Shown here: positions 20,901 to 31,800 of the stretch, piece by piece
Position numbering within the stretch: position 1 is the first letter of the stretch
Layout of the letters: every line of letters starts with the position of its first letter
NCBI GenBank assembly: GCA_949358305.1
Contig: OX442319.1
Location: 9,610,001 to 9,674,000 of the forward strand
Source of the DNA: Strigamia acuminata
Lineage: Eukaryota; Arthropoda; Chilopoda; Geophilomorpha; Linotaeniidae
DNA length: 64,000 nt
Direction of reading: 5' to 3'
Translations under genes and position numbers: made by a program
Notes under the pieces: model-generated
What the model was told of the DNA's origin: nothing
The model's input: the letters and a program-made list of their open reading frames with translations, nothing else
Database searches by the model: none

Positions 20901-23900
20901 AAAAAGTTTGGGAAGTTTCCTGTGTATCGTTTTCTTTTTATGGGTGTTTGAAATCGGGTTGCGATTTCGGAAAAAGCTGAAATGTTCGAAAAAAGTTGCA
21001 GTGTTTGAGAGTGTGTTACTTAAGTATCAGAAGGTGCGAGGTGCTGAAACTTGGTGAGTGTCTTAGGGGTGAGTCAAGGAAGTGCCAAAAAAAGTTTGGG
21101 AAGTTTCCTGTGTATGGTTTTCTTTTTATGGGTGTTTGAAGTCGGGTTGCAATTTCGGAAAAAGTTGCAGTGTTTGGGAGTGTGTTACTTAAGTATCAGA
21201 AGGTGCGAGGTGCTGAAACTTGGTGAGTGTCTTAGGGGTGAGTCAAGGAAGTGCCAAAAAAAGTTTGGGAAGTTTCCTGTGTATGGTTTTCATTTTATGG
21301 GTGTTTGAAGTCGGGTAGCAATTTCGGAAAAAGTTGCAGTGTTAGAAAAAGTTGCTGTGTTTGGGAGTGTGTTACTCAAGTATCAGAAGGTGCGAGGTGC
21401 TGAAACTTGGTGAGTGTCTTAGGAGTGAGTCAAGGAAGTGCCAAAAAAAGTTTGGGAAGTTTCCTGTGTATGGTTTTCTTTTTATGGGTGTTTGAAGTCG
21501 GGTTGCAATTTCGGAAAAAGTTGCAGTGTTTGGGAGTGTGTTACTCAAGTATCAGAAGGTGCGAGGTGCTGAAACTTGGTGAGTTTCTTAGGGGTGAGTC
21601 AAGGAAGTGCCAAAAAAAGTTTGGGAAGTTTCCTGTGTATGGTTTTCTTTTTATGGGTGTTTGAAGTCGGGTTGCGATTTCGGAAAAAGCTGAAATGTTC
21701 GAAAAAAGTTGCAGTGTTTGGGAGTGTGTTACTCAAGTATCAGAAGGTGCGAGGTGCTGAAACTTGGTGAGTGTCTTAGGAGTGAGTCAAGGAAGTGCCA
21801 AAAACAGTTTGGGAAGTTTCCTGTGTATGGTTTTCTTTTTATCGGTGTTTGAAGTCGGGTTGCGATTTCGGAAAAAGCTGAAATGTTAGAAAAAAGTTGC
21901 AGTGTGTTACTCAAGTATCAGAAGGTGCGAGGTGCTGAAACTTGGTGAGTGTCTTAGGGGTGAGTCAAGGAAGTGCCAAAAAAAGTTTGGGAAGTTTCCT
22001 GTGTATGGTTTTCTTTTTATGGGTGTTTGAAGTCGGGTTGCGATTTCGGAAAAAGCTGAAATGTTCGAAAAAAGTTGCAGTGTTTGGGAGTGTGTTACTC
22101 AAGTATCAGAAGGTGCGAGGTGCTGAAACCTGGTGAGTGTCTTAGGAGTGAGTCAAGGAAGTGCCAAAAACAGTTTGGGAAGTTTCCTGTGTATGGTTTT
22201 CTTTTTATCGGTGTTTGAAGTCGGGTTGCGATTTCGGAAAAAGCTGAAATGTTAGAAAAAAGTTGCAGTGTGTTACTCAAGTATCAGAAGGTGCGAGGTG
22301 CTGAAACTAGGTGAGTGTCTTAGGGGTGAGTCAAGGAAGTGCCAAAAAAAGTTTGGGAAGTTTCCTGTGTATGGCTTTCTTTTTATGGGTGTTTGAAATC
22401 GGGTTGCGATTTCGGAAAAAGCTGAAATGTTCGAAAGAAGTTGCAGTGTTTGGGAGTGTGTTACTCAAGTATCAGAAGGTGCGAGGTGCTGAAACTTGGT
22501 GAGTGTCTTAAGGGTGAGTCAAGGAAGTGCCAAAAATGGTTTGGGAAGTTTCCTGTGTATGGTTTTCTTTTTATGGGTGTTTGAAGTCGGGTAGCAATTT
22601 CGGAAAAAGTTGCAGTGTTAGAAAAAGTTGCAGTGTTTGGGAGTGTGTTACTCAAGTATCAGAAGGTGCGAGGTGCTGAAACTTGGTGAGTGTCTTAGGG
22701 GTGAGTCAAGGAAGTGCCAAAAAAAGTTTGGGAAGTTTCCTGTGTATGGTTTTCTTTTTATGGGTGTTTGAAGTCGGGTAGCAATTTCGGAAAAAGTTGC
22801 AGTGTTAGAAAAAGTTGCTGTGTTTGGGAGTGTGTTACTCAAGTATCAGAAGGTGCGAGGTGCTGAAACTTGGTGAGTGTCTTAGGAGTGAGTCAAGGAA
22901 GTGCCAAAAAAAGTTTGGGAAGTTTCCTGTGTATGGTTTTCTTTTTATGGGTGTTTGAAGTCGGGTTGCGATTTCGGAAAAAGCTGAAATGTTCGAAAAA
23001 AGTTGCAGTGTTTGGGAGTGTGTTACTCAAGTATCAGAAGGTGCGAGGTGCTGAAACTTGGTGAGTGTCTTAGGAGTGAGTCAAGGAAGTGCCAAAAAAA
23101 GTTTGGGAAGTTTCCTGTGTATGGTTTTCTTTTTATGGGTGTTTGAAGTCGGGTTGCAATTTCGGAAAAAGTTGCAGTGTTTGGGAGTGTGTTACTCAAG
23201 TATCAGAAGGTGCGAGGTGCTGAAACTTGGTGAGTTTCTTAGGGGTGAGTCAAGGAAGTGCCAAAAAAAGTTTGGGAAGTTTCCTGTGTATGGTTTTCTT
23301 TTTATGGGTGTTTGAAGTCGGGTTGCGATTTCGGAAAAAGCTGAAATGTTCGAAAAAAGTTGCAGTGTTTGGGAGTGTGTTACTCAAGTATCAGAAGGTG
23401 CGAGGTGCTGAAACATGGTGAGTGTCTTAGGAGTGAGTCAAGGAAGTGCCAAAAACAGTTTGGGAAGTTTCCTGTGTATGGTTTTCTTTTTATCGGTGTT
23501 TGAAGTCGGGTTGCGATTTCGGAAAAAGCTGAAATGTTAGAAAAAAGTTGCAGTGTGTTACTCAAGTATCAGAAGGTGCGAGGTGCTGAAACTTGGTGAG
23601 TGTCTTAGGGGTGAGTCAAGGAAGTGCCAAAAAAAGTTTGGGAAGTTTCCTGTGTATGGTTTTCTTTTTATGGGTGTTTGAAGTCGGGTTGCGATTTCGG
23701 AAAAAGCTGAAATGTTCGAAAAAAGTTGCAGTGTTTGGGAGTGTGTTACTCAAGTATCAGAAGGTGCGAGGTGCTGAAACCTGGTGAGTGTCTTAGGAGT
23801 GAGTCAAGGAAGTGCCAAAAACAGTTTGGGAAGTTTCCTGTGTATGGTTTTCTTTTTATCGGTGTTTGAAGTCGGGTTGCGATTTCGGAAAAAGCTGAAA

Positions 23901-26900
23901 TGTTAGAAAAAAGTTGCAGTGTGTTACTCAAGTATCAGAAGGTGCGAGGTGCTGAAACTAGGTGAGTGTCTTAGGGGTGAGTCAAGGAAGTGCCAAAAAA
24001 AGTTTGGGAAGTTTCCTGTGTATGGCTTTCTTTTTATGGGTGTTTGAAATCGGGTTGCGATTTCGGAAAAAGCTGAAATGTTCGAAAGAAGTTGCAGTGT
24101 TTGGGAGTGTGTTACTCAACTATCAGAAGGTGCGAGGTGCTGAAACTTGGTGAGTGTCTTAAGGGTGAGTCAAGGAAGTGCCAAAAATGGTTTGGGAAGT
24201 TTCCTGTGTATGGTTTTCTTTTTATGGGTGTTTGAAGTCGGGTAGCAATTTCGGAAAAAGTTGCAGTGTTAGAAAAAGTTGCAGTGTTTGGGAGTGTGTT
24301 ACTCAAGTATCAGAAGGTGCGAGGTGCTGAAACTTGGTGAGTGTCTTAGAGGTGAGTCAAGGAAGTGCCAAAAAAAGTTTGGGAAGTTTCCTGTGTATCG
24401 TTTTCTTTTTATGGGTGTTTGAAATCGGGTTGCGATTTCGGAAAAAGCTGAAATGTTCGAAAAAAGTTGCAGTGTTTGAGAGTGTGTTACTTAAGTATCA
24501 GAAGGTGCGAGGTGCTGAAACTTGGTGAGTGTCTTAGGGGTGAGTCAAGGAAGTGCCAAAAAAAGTTTGGGAAGTTTCCTGTGTATGGTTTTCTTTTTAT
24601 GGGTGTTTGAAGTCGGGTTGCAATTTCGGAAAAAGTTGCAGTGTTTGGGAGTGTGTTACTTAAGTATCAGAAGGTGCGAGGTGCTGAAACTTGGTGAGTG
24701 TCTTAGGGGTGAGTCAAGGAAGTGCCAAAAAAAGTTTGGGAAGTTTCCTGTGTATGGTTTTCATTTTATGGGTGTTTGAAGTCGGGTAGCAATTTCGGAA
24801 AAAGTTGCAGTGTTAGAAAAAGTTGCTGTGTTTGGGAGTGTGTTACTCAAGTATCAGAAGGTGCGAGGTGCTGAAACTTGGTGAGTGTCTTAGGAGTGAG
24901 TCAAGGAAGTGCCAAAAAAAGTTTGGGAAGTTTCCTGTGTATGGTTTTCTTTTTATGGGTGTTTGAAGTCGGGTTGCAATTTCGGAAAAAGTTGCAGTGT
25001 TTGGGAGTGTGTTACTCAAGTATCAGAAGGTGCGAGGTGCTGAAACTTGGTGAGTTTCTTAGGGGTGAGTCAAGGAAGTGCCAAAAAAAGTTTGGGAAGT
25101 TTCCTGTGTATGGTTTTCTTTTTATGGGTGTTTGAAGTCGGGTTGCGATTTCGGAAAAAGCTGAAATGTTCGAAAAAAGTTGCAGTGTTTGGGAGTGTGT
25201 TACTCAAGTATCAGAAGGTGCGAGGTGCTGAAACTTGGTGAGTGTCTTAGGAGTGAGTCAAGGAAGTGCCAAAAACAGTTTGGGAAGTTTCCTGTGTATG
25301 GTTTTCTTTTTATCGGTGTTTGAAGTCGGGTTGCGATTTCGGAAAAAGCTGAAATGTTAGAAAAAAGTTGCAGTGTGTTACTCAAGTATCAGAAGGTGCG
25401 AGGTGCTGAAACTTGGTGAGTGTCTTAGGGGTGAGTCAAGGAAGTGCCAAAAAAAGTTTGGGAAGTTTCCTGTGTATGGTTTTCTTTTTATGGGTGTTTG
25501 AAGTCGGGTTGCGATTTCGGAAAAAGCTGAAATGTTCGAAAAAAGTTGCAGTGTTTGGGGGTGTGTTACTCAAGTATCAGAAGGTGCGAGGTGCTGAAAC
25601 TTGGTGAGTGTCTTAGGGGTGAGTCAAGGAAGTGCCAAAAAAAGTTTGGGAAGTTTCCTGTGTATGGTTTTCTTTTTATGGGTGTTTGAAGTCGGGTTGC
25701 GATTTCGGAAAAAGCTGAAATGTTCGAAAAAAGTTGCAGTGTTTGGGAGTGTGTTACTCAAGTATCAGAAGGTGCGAGGTGCTGAAACTTGGTGAGTGTC
25801 TTAGGAGTGAGTCAAGGAAGTGCCAAAAAAAGTTTGGGAAGTTTCCTGTGTATGGTTTTCTTTTTATGGGTGTTTGAAGTCGGGTTGCGATTTCGGAAAA
25901 AGCTGAAATGTTCGAAAAAAGTTGCAGTGTTTGAGAGTGTGTTACTTAAGTATCAGAAGGTGCGAGGTGCTGAAACTTGGTGAGTGTCTTAGGGGTGAGT
26001 CAAGGAAGTGCCAAAAAAAGTTTGGGAAGTTTCTTGTGTATGGTTTTCTTTTTATGGGTGTTTGAAATCGGGTTGCGATTTCGGAAAAAGCTGAAATGTT
26101 CGAAAAAAGTTGCAGTGTTTGAGAGTGTGTTACTTAAGTATCAGAAGGTGCGAGGTGCTGAAACTTGGTGAGTGTCTTAGGAGTGAGTCAAGGAAGTGCC
26201 AAAAACAGTTTGGGAAGTTTCCTGTGTATGGTTTTCTTTTTATGGGTGTTTGAAGTCGGGTTGCGATTTCGGAAAAAGCTGAAATGTTCGAAAAAAGTTG
26301 CAGTGTTTGAGAGTGTGTTACTTAAGTATCAGAAGGTGCGAGGTGCTGAAACTTGGTGAGTGTCTTAGGGGTGAGTCAAGGAAGTGCCAAAAAAAGTTTG
26401 GGAAGTTTCCTGTGTATGGTTTTCATTTTATGGGTGTTTGAAGTCGGGTAGCAATTTCGGAAAAAGTTGCAGTGTTAGAAAAAGTTGCTGTGTTTGGGAG
26501 TGTGTTACTCAAGTATCAGAAGGTGCGAGGTGCTGAAACTTGGTGAGTGTCTTAGGGGTGAGTCAAGGAAGTGCCAAAAATGGTTTGGGAAGTTTCCTGT
26601 GTATGGTTTTCTTTTTATGGGTGTTTGAAGTCGGGTAGCAATTTCGGAAAAAGTTGCAGTGTTAGAAAAAGTTGCAGTGTTTGGGAGTGTGTTACTCAAG
26701 TATCAGAAGGTGCGAGGTGCTGAAACTTGGTGAGTGTCTTAGAGGTGAGTCAAGGAAGTGCCAAAAAAAGTTTGGGAAGTTTCCTGTGTATCGTTTTCTT
26801 TTTATGGGTGTTTGAAATCGGGTTGCGATTTCGGAAAAAGCTGAAATGTTCGAAAAAAGTTGCAGTGTTTGAGAGTGTGTTACTTAAGTATCAGAAGGTG

Positions 26901-27091
26901 CAAGGTGCTGAAACTTGGTGAGTGTCTTAGGGGTGAGTCAAGGAAGTGCCAAAAAAAGTTTGGGAAGTTTCCTGTGTATGGTTTTCTTTTTATGGGTGTT
27001 TGAAGTCGGGTTGCAATTTCGGAAAAAGTTGCAGTGTTTGGGAGTGTGTTACTCAAGTATCAGAAGGTGCGAGGTGCTGAAACTTGGTGAG
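17955..27091. repeat. Satellite array, block 2
   Basis: Continuation of block 1, in phase after removal of the 15015 element. Monomers of 188, 187, 178 and 169 bp follow one another in a non-random order that can be read to the last unit at 27084. Recurring marked pairs occur, for example a 187-mer with AAAAATGGTTTGGG followed by a 188-mer with GAGGTGAGTC and GTATCGTTTTC (starts 19925/20112, 20676/20863, 24147/24334, 26540/26727). Confidence 0.97.
20676..25600. repeat. 3471-bp and 1651-bp higher-order satellite duplications
   Basis: Monomer starts 20676-21942 recur at +3471 bp (24147-25413) with the same length order 187-188-169-187-169-188-178-188. Starts 21407-22308 recur at +1651 bp (23058-23959). 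Point variants travel with the blocks: GAGTTTCTTAGG appears at the 21576, 23227 and 25047 units, and TTTTCATTTTATG in the 187-mers near 21290 and 24760. This is the signature of repeated unequal exchange of multi-monomer blocks. Confidence 0.85.
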
Positions 27092-27347
27092 TGTGAGGCC
27101 ATGCGATGACCTCACGTCTCGGCGACGACCTTGCGCCTGGGGCGAACACCTGCCACGCGGCGCACCTGTCGGTGCTATTGATGACATCATACCAGGCCGA
27201 CCAATTACAGAAGCTGTTACACTTTTATTTCGTGATTTCGTTTTGTTTACCTTTGATTTGTAAAAGCTAGATTAAAGCAGTTTTGTGCACAATTTCCAAC
27301 TCGAAAGGTTGTTTATTATTTTGTCAGCAGCTTTCTCATGACTAACA
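27092..27347 (+). repeat. 5' LTR, 256 bp
   Basis: Starts TGTGAGG and ends TAACA; identical by eye to 38455-38710. GC-rich at its 5' end and AT-rich towards the 3' end. Confidence 0.97.
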
Positions 27348-27359
27348 TGGCGCAGTCGA
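27348..27359 (+). other. Primer-binding site, serine tRNA-like
   Basis: TGGCGCAGTCGA abuts the LTR and is the same 12 bases as in the other gypsy elements of the window, although the following bases differ. Confidence 0.75.
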
Positions 27360-27512
27360 GAGCTTAGGACTTGGCGGACGTTTGAACGTCGTCGCTGCGT
27401 GAGAGAGCTCGTCGGATTTCGTTCGTTTGGCGGTCGGGAGGAAACCCGTATCGCTGCCGAAGAGGAGAACGTTGTGTGTGCGTGCGTGACGAAGGAAAAT
27501 TCGGGACATAAA

Positions 27513-28272
27513 ATGGCGGACATGAAGGATGTTTATACCTCAACTAGCGAGCCGGTTTTGGACCTTTTAACGTGCGACAATATTCGTGACGAATGCTTGC
27601 TGCGCGGAATCGATGTAAGCATTTGTAAAAAGAAAAATGATTTTTTGGCCACTCTTTTGGCAGATAACGTGGCAACGGAGGCGGCCAAGGTCAAGCCTGG
27701 GTCAACCCAGACGGCCATCGTGTCAACCGCAACGGGACTCGCGGGACAGATCAAAGTGCAGCACGAGGTAGACACGACGAAGGGAGTGCCCGTGTTCAAG
27801 GGGAAACGCGACGAGAACGTCGAACATTTTATCGAGTGCGTCGAGCGTGCGGCCACATTGGGAAAATGGACGGAGCATGCAAAAATTGCGGTGGCAAATG
27901 GACAATTGAAGGAGGAAGCTTTATATTGGTATGACATTTTCGGAAAAAAATTCGTTCTGTGGTCGGAGTGGGCGGCGTCGATTAGAGACTATTTCTTGGA
28001 CGTCGACACCTACGACAGGTGGAGGCAGCGAATTGCCGCAAGAAAGCAGCTGGAGAACGAGTCCCTCGCCACATATTTCGCTGCGAAAATCGCATTGATT
28101 GAAACAACAAAGAAGGCGTTCAGCTTCTCGAAGGATGACACGATAAATGTCACAATAGAGGGAGTTCGCGATTTACATACGCGTGATTTGTTTCGCATGT
28201 CAAAATTCGATTCTTTTATTGAATTAATTAGGAAGGGACGCGAGATTGACCGGAATAGAGAGGCCAGCGGAT
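27513..28272 (+). CDS. Gag, N-terminal part (gag-pol split by copia)
   Basis: Starts at the ATG at 27513; the frame is open upstream to a GTG at 27399, but that lies in the leader. 253 codons are visible before the copia LTR begins; reading on, translation would stop at 28460 inside that LTR. An N-terminal segment (NIRDECLLRGIDVSICKKKN) resembles a SAP helix-loop-helix. A Gag core follows with HFIECVERA and LYWYDIFGKKF patterns like those of retrotransposon Gags. The zinc knuckle and the whole of Pol lie beyond the insert, at 35098-38459 in the same frame. The host element can no longer make full Gag-Pol. Confidence 0.85.
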
Positions 28273-28845
28273 TGTGGTGGTATGCTGCAAAAACAGCACA
28301 GACTAGGCAGTGGAAACGCTTAAAAATAAGCCAACACGCACGATATAGCACGCACGAGACGTGCGGCGCGTCGTGTACGCGAATTCGAGCCGGTTCTGGT
28401 CGAATTTGCGTGGTGTCTGCACTTATCTACGTGCAGACACAAGAAACGAATTATTTATAAACAAAATAAACGATTTATTAACCTAAAACTTACGAAAACA
28501 GGATTGAAAAGCACAGGAGCACACTTAGCAGTGTGCGTCGCCATCTTGGAATAAAAGGGAGTGCGCTCTGGTGACAGAAGCGAGCGACTCACAGGTATAA
28601 ACAGATAGGCGATGCATGATGCCCAGTGTGTTAAGACACAGTTAATGCAGGCACCATGCATTTCCCTTACAATATAAAGTAAATATACGGAAATAAACTG
28701 GTAACAACCAGTTAAGTAGGAAATAAACACCAAATCATTTGGGGAAAGGAAATATAACGACCAATGGTGTGAAAAAGTTCAGGTAGCGTCATTGTGCATC
28801 GAAAAAGCGTTAAATAAACGTCCGAAGTGGTTTCAAGGACCAACA
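28273..28845 (-). repeat. 3' LTR of copia element, 573 bp
   Basis: On the plus strand it runs from TGTGGTGGTATG to GGACCAACA. Identical by eye to 34520-35092. A 92-codon minus-strand frame inside it recurs in the other LTR and is not considered a gene. Confidence 0.96.
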
Positions 28846-28857
28846 ATTCCCTCCTTC
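28846..28857 (-). other. Copia polypurine tract
   Basis: On the minus strand GAAGGAGGGAAT abuts the 3' LTR, the expected position for plus-strand priming. Confidence 0.75.
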
Positions 28858-28891
28858 GATGTGCAATGTCGATATTAACAGTTCGATGAAA

Positions 28892-31800
28892 TTATTTCGA
28901 GATGAAGATCCGGGACAACAAATTTCGGAGGCGTTCGGAACTAAGCCATTTCGTGAAAATATCTGAAACATTTATTTCACCCGGAATTTTGCGGAGTTCG
29001 AAGCACCCGGCAATATGCCATTCTCGAAGCCAATGGAACTTCACTCGAATATGTTTGGTTTTCGAGTTCTCGATGTCGTTGTTCGTGAATTGGATCGAGG
29101 CGAGGGCATCGGAGAAAATAATCGGTTTCGATAATCGGTTTAACGGTGGAAAGACTCGATAGATACTGTCCAACCAGTATAACTCTTTAACGATTTCGAC
29201 TAGTGCCACAAACTCGGCTTCCATGGTGGAACAGGCGACGCTGGTCTGCTTTTTGCAGCTCCAGCCAATTGGCACACAACCGATATAAATGATGTATCCT
29301 CCGAAGCTTCTCGATGTCGCAATGTCACTCGCCCACGACGCATCTGTGTATCCCCACAGCTGACTGGAATTACACCCCGAGAGTTCGATCGAGAAATCGC
29401 TCGTGTTCGCCACGTATTTGAGAACTTGGAGCAAACACTTGATGTGGCGGTGGTCGTAGCAGTTATTATACTGCGATAAAGCGATGACCGAGTATAATAT
29501 GTCGGGACGAGTGCGAGAAGCGAGGAATAATAACGATCCGATGAGCGATCGGTACGGAAAGTCCGGGAGATTATCCAACGAGCCTTTGACGAGCGTGGTC
29601 CCCGGTGTGACAGGCACTTTAATGAGTGCATCTGACGAAACGTTGAACTTTTTAAGAAGTTTGTCGATGTAGGAGCGTTGGGACATGAAAACTTTCCCAT
29701 CGCGACGCACGAATTCTACCCCGAGTAATTTGGTTATTGGGCCGAGGTTGACGATGTCGAATTTGCTGGAAATCAGCGCCAAAATACGGTCTCGGATACT
29801 CTCCGACGCGTAAAACACGACGATATCGTCCACGTAGACTAACATAACAGCCGAATGTCCAAATGCGTAAACGCAATTACAAGCGGGAAATTTCTGGAAT
29901 CCGAGGTCGGTTAACGTCTCGTTGAGCTTCTGGTACCACATGCGCCCCGACTGGTGAAGACCGTAAAGTGACTTGGTTAACAACCAGACGTTATCGGGTG
30001 AGGTGCATGTGGCGCCGGCGGGAATCCGCATGTAAATTTCGTGGTCGAGGTCGCCGTAAAGGTAGGCACACTTGACGTCGAGGTGGAGATCCCTCCATCC
30101 TAGTAAAACGACTAGGAGGCAGAAAAAGAATCGGATGAGCACGAAGTTAACCACCGGACTAAAAACTTCATCGAAATCAACGCCCATTGTTTGGCGGAAA
30201 CCTTGTGCGACAAGTCGAGCACGGTAGCGGTGAATTTTCCCGGTGGCATCCGATTTCAACCGAAAAATCCATTTACACCCGAGGATTGTCTTGTCCGGGG
30301 GTCGTGGAACTTCCTTATAAACTTCGCGTTCCTTGAAAGTCGTGAGCTCCTCATCGATTGCCTCGGTCCACTTCGGTGCCTCGGGTAGCTTAACAGCTTC
30401 GGCGTACGTGGACGGCTCTCGAAAACACATAAGGACGCGATGAACAGGTTGCTCGTCCTGCAATTGATGTTCGAGGTTGCCGAAAAAGAAAATGTCCTCT
30501 TCATACGGAAGTTGGTGAGCGACGCAATATCTTTCGATGTCCCCTCTCGACCTTAAGCGGACACCGTGCTCCGGATAGTAATAAACGTCGACCTTGATTT
30601 TACCAGGCGCTTGTTCTTTCCGGAGATGCTCTTCCCTCCTCCATCCGCTGAAGGGCGTATCTCCACCAATAAAACGATAGGGGCAGTGAAGAGCGCGTAA
30701 CGGAGCGAGGGGCGGTGCAGGCGTTGCAGCGGCCGCTGGTAAGGCGGCTGCCTTATCGAGGAGATCATCGAGGAGATTATCAAGTGGATCATCTTCGGGG
30801 TCGTGCTCGAAATCACGTTCGGGATAGCGTTCGAAAAATTGTTCGATATCGTGATCAACGTCGAGTTCACTATCGCTGGCCTCAGGGGTGTGAGGTTGAC
30901 GAGCCAAAGCATCGGGACGTAATCTCCTCCGAGGACGGTAAAGCGGAAGTGGTGGGTCAGGCGTGACGTCCAAATCGATGTCCTCCGGTACATCGTCCGC
31001 AAACAGAATAGGAGGAGGCAATTCATCAGCAATGTCCTCTTCGACCTCCTCGAGGACGGAGCGATATGAAGCGACTGATGAAGCGCTTGATGGAGCCCGA
31101 TGGCGGAATTCATCATCGTCATTAGATGATTCATCGTCGGAATCACGACGTCGACGTGACCAGGGGACAGATGGGAAAGCGCCATCGTCAAAAGTGACAC
31201 GAGACGGTGTAGTGACGCGAGAAGGCTCCTCCATGAATGGAGCATTTTCGTAGGGATCCGGAACGTAAAACGGCGAGCGTTTGAAATTCTGACGTTCATC
31301 GATTTGAACGTGAACGGATTCCGTGACGGTGTTCGTAGCCGGATTCCAAACCCGATAACCGCGAGTGTTGGAGGCGTAACCTACGAGGAATCCTTCCCAC
31401 GCCCGTGGATCCATTTTGTTGCGCCCGGGTGCGGTGAAATGCACCCAGCATTTAGAACCAATTTTTCGGAAATGTTTGACGGAGAGGGCACGCTGGCGCC
31501 ATAAAACATATGGAACTTCGTCGTTAAGTTTCGAATGCGGGCTGCGATTTTTAACGTACGAAAATGTCACAGCGAGTTCAGCCCAAAGTGTGTGTGGAAA
31601 ACCGGTTTCGGAGGTAATAGAGCGAAGATAGTCGCCCATCGTCCGGTTTAGGCGTTCGGCGACCCCGTTCATTTGCGGGCTTCCGGGATTGGTCCGTTGT
31701 GCGACAATGCCCTTGTCAGCGAGGTAACGGTCAAAAGTCTTAGAAATAAATTCCCCGCCGCGATCCGTGCGAATTGATTTGACGCGGGAATCCGTAATAC

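Noticed and set aside
28455-28733. 92-codon minus-strand ORF in the copia LTR, repeated at 34702-34980
   Set aside because: It lies wholly inside the LTR, shows no known motif, and is conserved only because the LTRs are identical.
30553-31299. 248-codon minus-strand ORF and other long frames over the copia linker
   Set aside because: They overlap the well-supported copia Gag-Pol in another frame; they are compositional shadows of the acidic and proline-rich linker.
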